Positions 14,157 through 14,721 of a stretch of DNA of 14,721 nucleotides are shown in pieces. The stretch is from Actinomycetota bacterium. Its GTDB lineage: Bacteria; Actinomycetota; Actinomycetes; S36-B12. Position 1 is the first letter of the stretch, and each line of letters starts with the position of its first letter. The notes under the pieces are model-generated. The model did not search any database. It had not been told where the DNA came from and worked only from the letters and a program-made list of their open reading frames with translations. Location: positions 1 to 14,721 of the forward strand of contig CANMNM010000013.1 of NCBI GenBank assembly GCA_947499275.1, written 5' to 3'. The position numbers were made by a program, and so were the translations under genes.

Positions 14157-14162
14157 AGCGTA
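14157..14162 (-). promoter_or_regulatory. Putative -10 box (TACGCT) for a leaderless argS mRNA
   Basis: On the minus strand TACGCT is followed by six bases and the GTG at 14150, the start that also fits the ArgS family. This geometry places the transcript start at the first base of the start codon. It overlaps the promoter region of the divergent gene at 14199. Confidence 0.5.
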
Positions 14163-14186
14163 TCTGCTCACAAGCAAGGCGTGACA

Positions 14187-14192
14187 TAGAGT
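14187..14192 (+). promoter_or_regulatory. Putative -10 box (TAGAGT) for the divergent small gene
   Basis: On the plus strand TAGAGT is followed by six bases and the ATG at 14199. No convincing Shine-Dalgarno precedes that ATG, so a leaderless mRNA is likely. No clear -35 is seen. The 30 bases upstream are shared with the putative argS promoter on the other strand. Confidence 0.45.
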
Positions 14193-14198
14193 GCTCAT

Positions 14199-14492
14199 AT
14201 GGCTACGGACGACGAAATTGAAAAACTACTACGAGAAATCTCGGCGCAAGATTCACAACAGCCCGCACCCGTGCAGCGCAAAGAATCGGGCGCTCCGGCT
14301 CAGCGTGATCAATCAACTTCTGGTGGAAGAGTTGCCTACGCAGCGATTGGCGCGGCAGTCATGGGCGCAGGAGGGGCAGTGGCTGGCCTATTACTTCCCG
14401 GGATCTCAATATTCAGCACGGGCATTGGCGCCGCTGTCGGTGCTTTCGTCATCGCTCTGGTCAGCGGTCCCCCGCGCTGGTTTTCTCGCTAG
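14199..14492 (+). CDS. Small two-helix membrane protein of unknown function
   Basis: I do not recognise this 97-residue protein. An acidic, probably helical start (MATDDEIEKLLREIS) is followed by a Gln/Pro/Ser-rich linker to about residue 43. Two hydrophobic Gly/Ala-rich segments follow (about 46-68 and 71-88), joined by a short turn, with a basic end (PPRWFSR). A membrane hairpin with a cytoplasmic N-terminal tail is the simplest reading. It is the only plus-strand gene, divergent from argS with 48 bp between the starts. Its last 87 bases overlap an opposing membrane ORF. Support for it being real comes from the leaderless-type start and sensible composition; the antisense overlap lowers confidence. 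Confidence 0.6.
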   Translation: MATDDEIEKLLREISAQDSQQPAPVQRKESGAPAQRDQSTSGGRVAYAAIGAAVMGAGGAVAGLLLPGISIFSTGIGAAVGAFVIALVSGPPRWFSR

Positions 14493-14702
14493 AGCACGAT
14501 CGCGGGTCAAACCCTCAACAATTGACCCGATAAAGAATCCGAGAAATACAAAATAGGCCCAGATCAACACTGCAATCGGAGCTCCGAAAACAACGAGTGC
14601 TGATCCAACGGTTGAGGATTGATCAGCGTAAATCCCGAATGCTCCAATCGACAAAATGATTAACGTTGTTGCAACGAGTAAACCTGGCGATCTCCACGTC
14701 AC
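14406..14702 (-). CDS. Putative small membrane protein, 5' end uncertain at the window edge
   Basis: I do not recognise this ORF. From the GTG at 14702 it has 98 residues. There are two strong hydrophobic segments (LLVATTLIILSIGAFGIYA at about 8-26, and about 35-61 ending in FFIGSIV). A basic stretch (TRDRALARKPAR) and an acidic Ser/Asp-rich tail follow. The reading frame stays open upstream to the end of the window. The GGAG near the GTG is only two bases away, too close, so the true start may lie outside. Its 3' end overlaps the plus-strand gene at 14199-14492 by 87 bases, tail to tail. The hydrophilic tail lies opposite that gene's second membrane segment, so one of the two may be a shadow over that stretch. 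Confidence 0.5.
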   Translation of the reverse strand: MTWRSPGLLVATTLIILSIGAFGIYADQSSTVGSALVVFGAPIAVLIWAYFVFLGFFIGSIVEGLTRDRALARKPARGTADQSDDESTDSGANARAEY

Positions 14703-14721
14703 GACTCCGCTAGAACCGCTC

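Noticed and set aside
14151..14198. Upstream ATG start for argS at 14198
   Set aside because: The extra 16 residues have no counterpart in ArgS, no Shine-Dalgarno or TANNNT box precedes it at proper distance, and it abuts the opposing start codon.

Overview
The window comes from an actinobacterium. The evidence is the gene order argS, lysA, hom, thrC, thrB, rho, rpmE, prfA, prmC, sua5-like, glyA, wecA-like, which is the order known from mycobacteria and streptomycetes just upstream of the ATP synthase operon. Two further signs are the Arg/Asn/Asp-rich insertion in Rho and the 550-residue ArgS, the same length as I recall for mycobacteria. Base composition looks close to 50% GC (judged by eye, not counted). 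That is low for Streptomyces or Mycobacterium and would fit a planktonic or streamlined lineage, but the lineage itself is inference.

Thirteen of the fourteen protein genes read on the minus strand, so transcription runs from high to low coordinates. From right to left: a membrane ORF at the right edge (5' end unresolved); a small plus-strand membrane-protein gene divergent from argS; argS and lysA; the threonine block hom-thrC-thrB, with touching or overlapping start and stop codons; a 197-bp gap; rho; a hairpin with a T-rich tail; rpmE; a very long hairpin terminator with six Ts; prfA-prmC joined by a GTGA overlap; the sua5-like gene; glyA; and a WecA/TagO-type glycosyl-1-phosphate transferase ending 18 bases from the left edge.

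The genes cover translation (arginyl-tRNA synthetase, L31, RF1 and the methylase that modifies its GGQ glutamine), transcription termination (Rho), the aspartate-family pathway to lysine and threonine, serine/glycine one-carbon metabolism, and the first membrane step of an envelope glycan. Apart from the two small membrane ORFs this is housekeeping sequence. I see no mobile element, CRISPR array, tRNA, rRNA or defence cassette.

Three points stand out. First, Rho carries eleven perfect copies of Arg-Asn-Asn-Asn-Asp, and every DNA difference between copies is synonymous. Second, the Sua5/TsaC-like protein keeps its fold motifs but lacks several signature residues of the active site. Third, the four genes without a Shine-Dalgarno sequence or translational coupling each have a TANNNT box ending exactly six bases before the start codon, which suggests leaderless transcripts.
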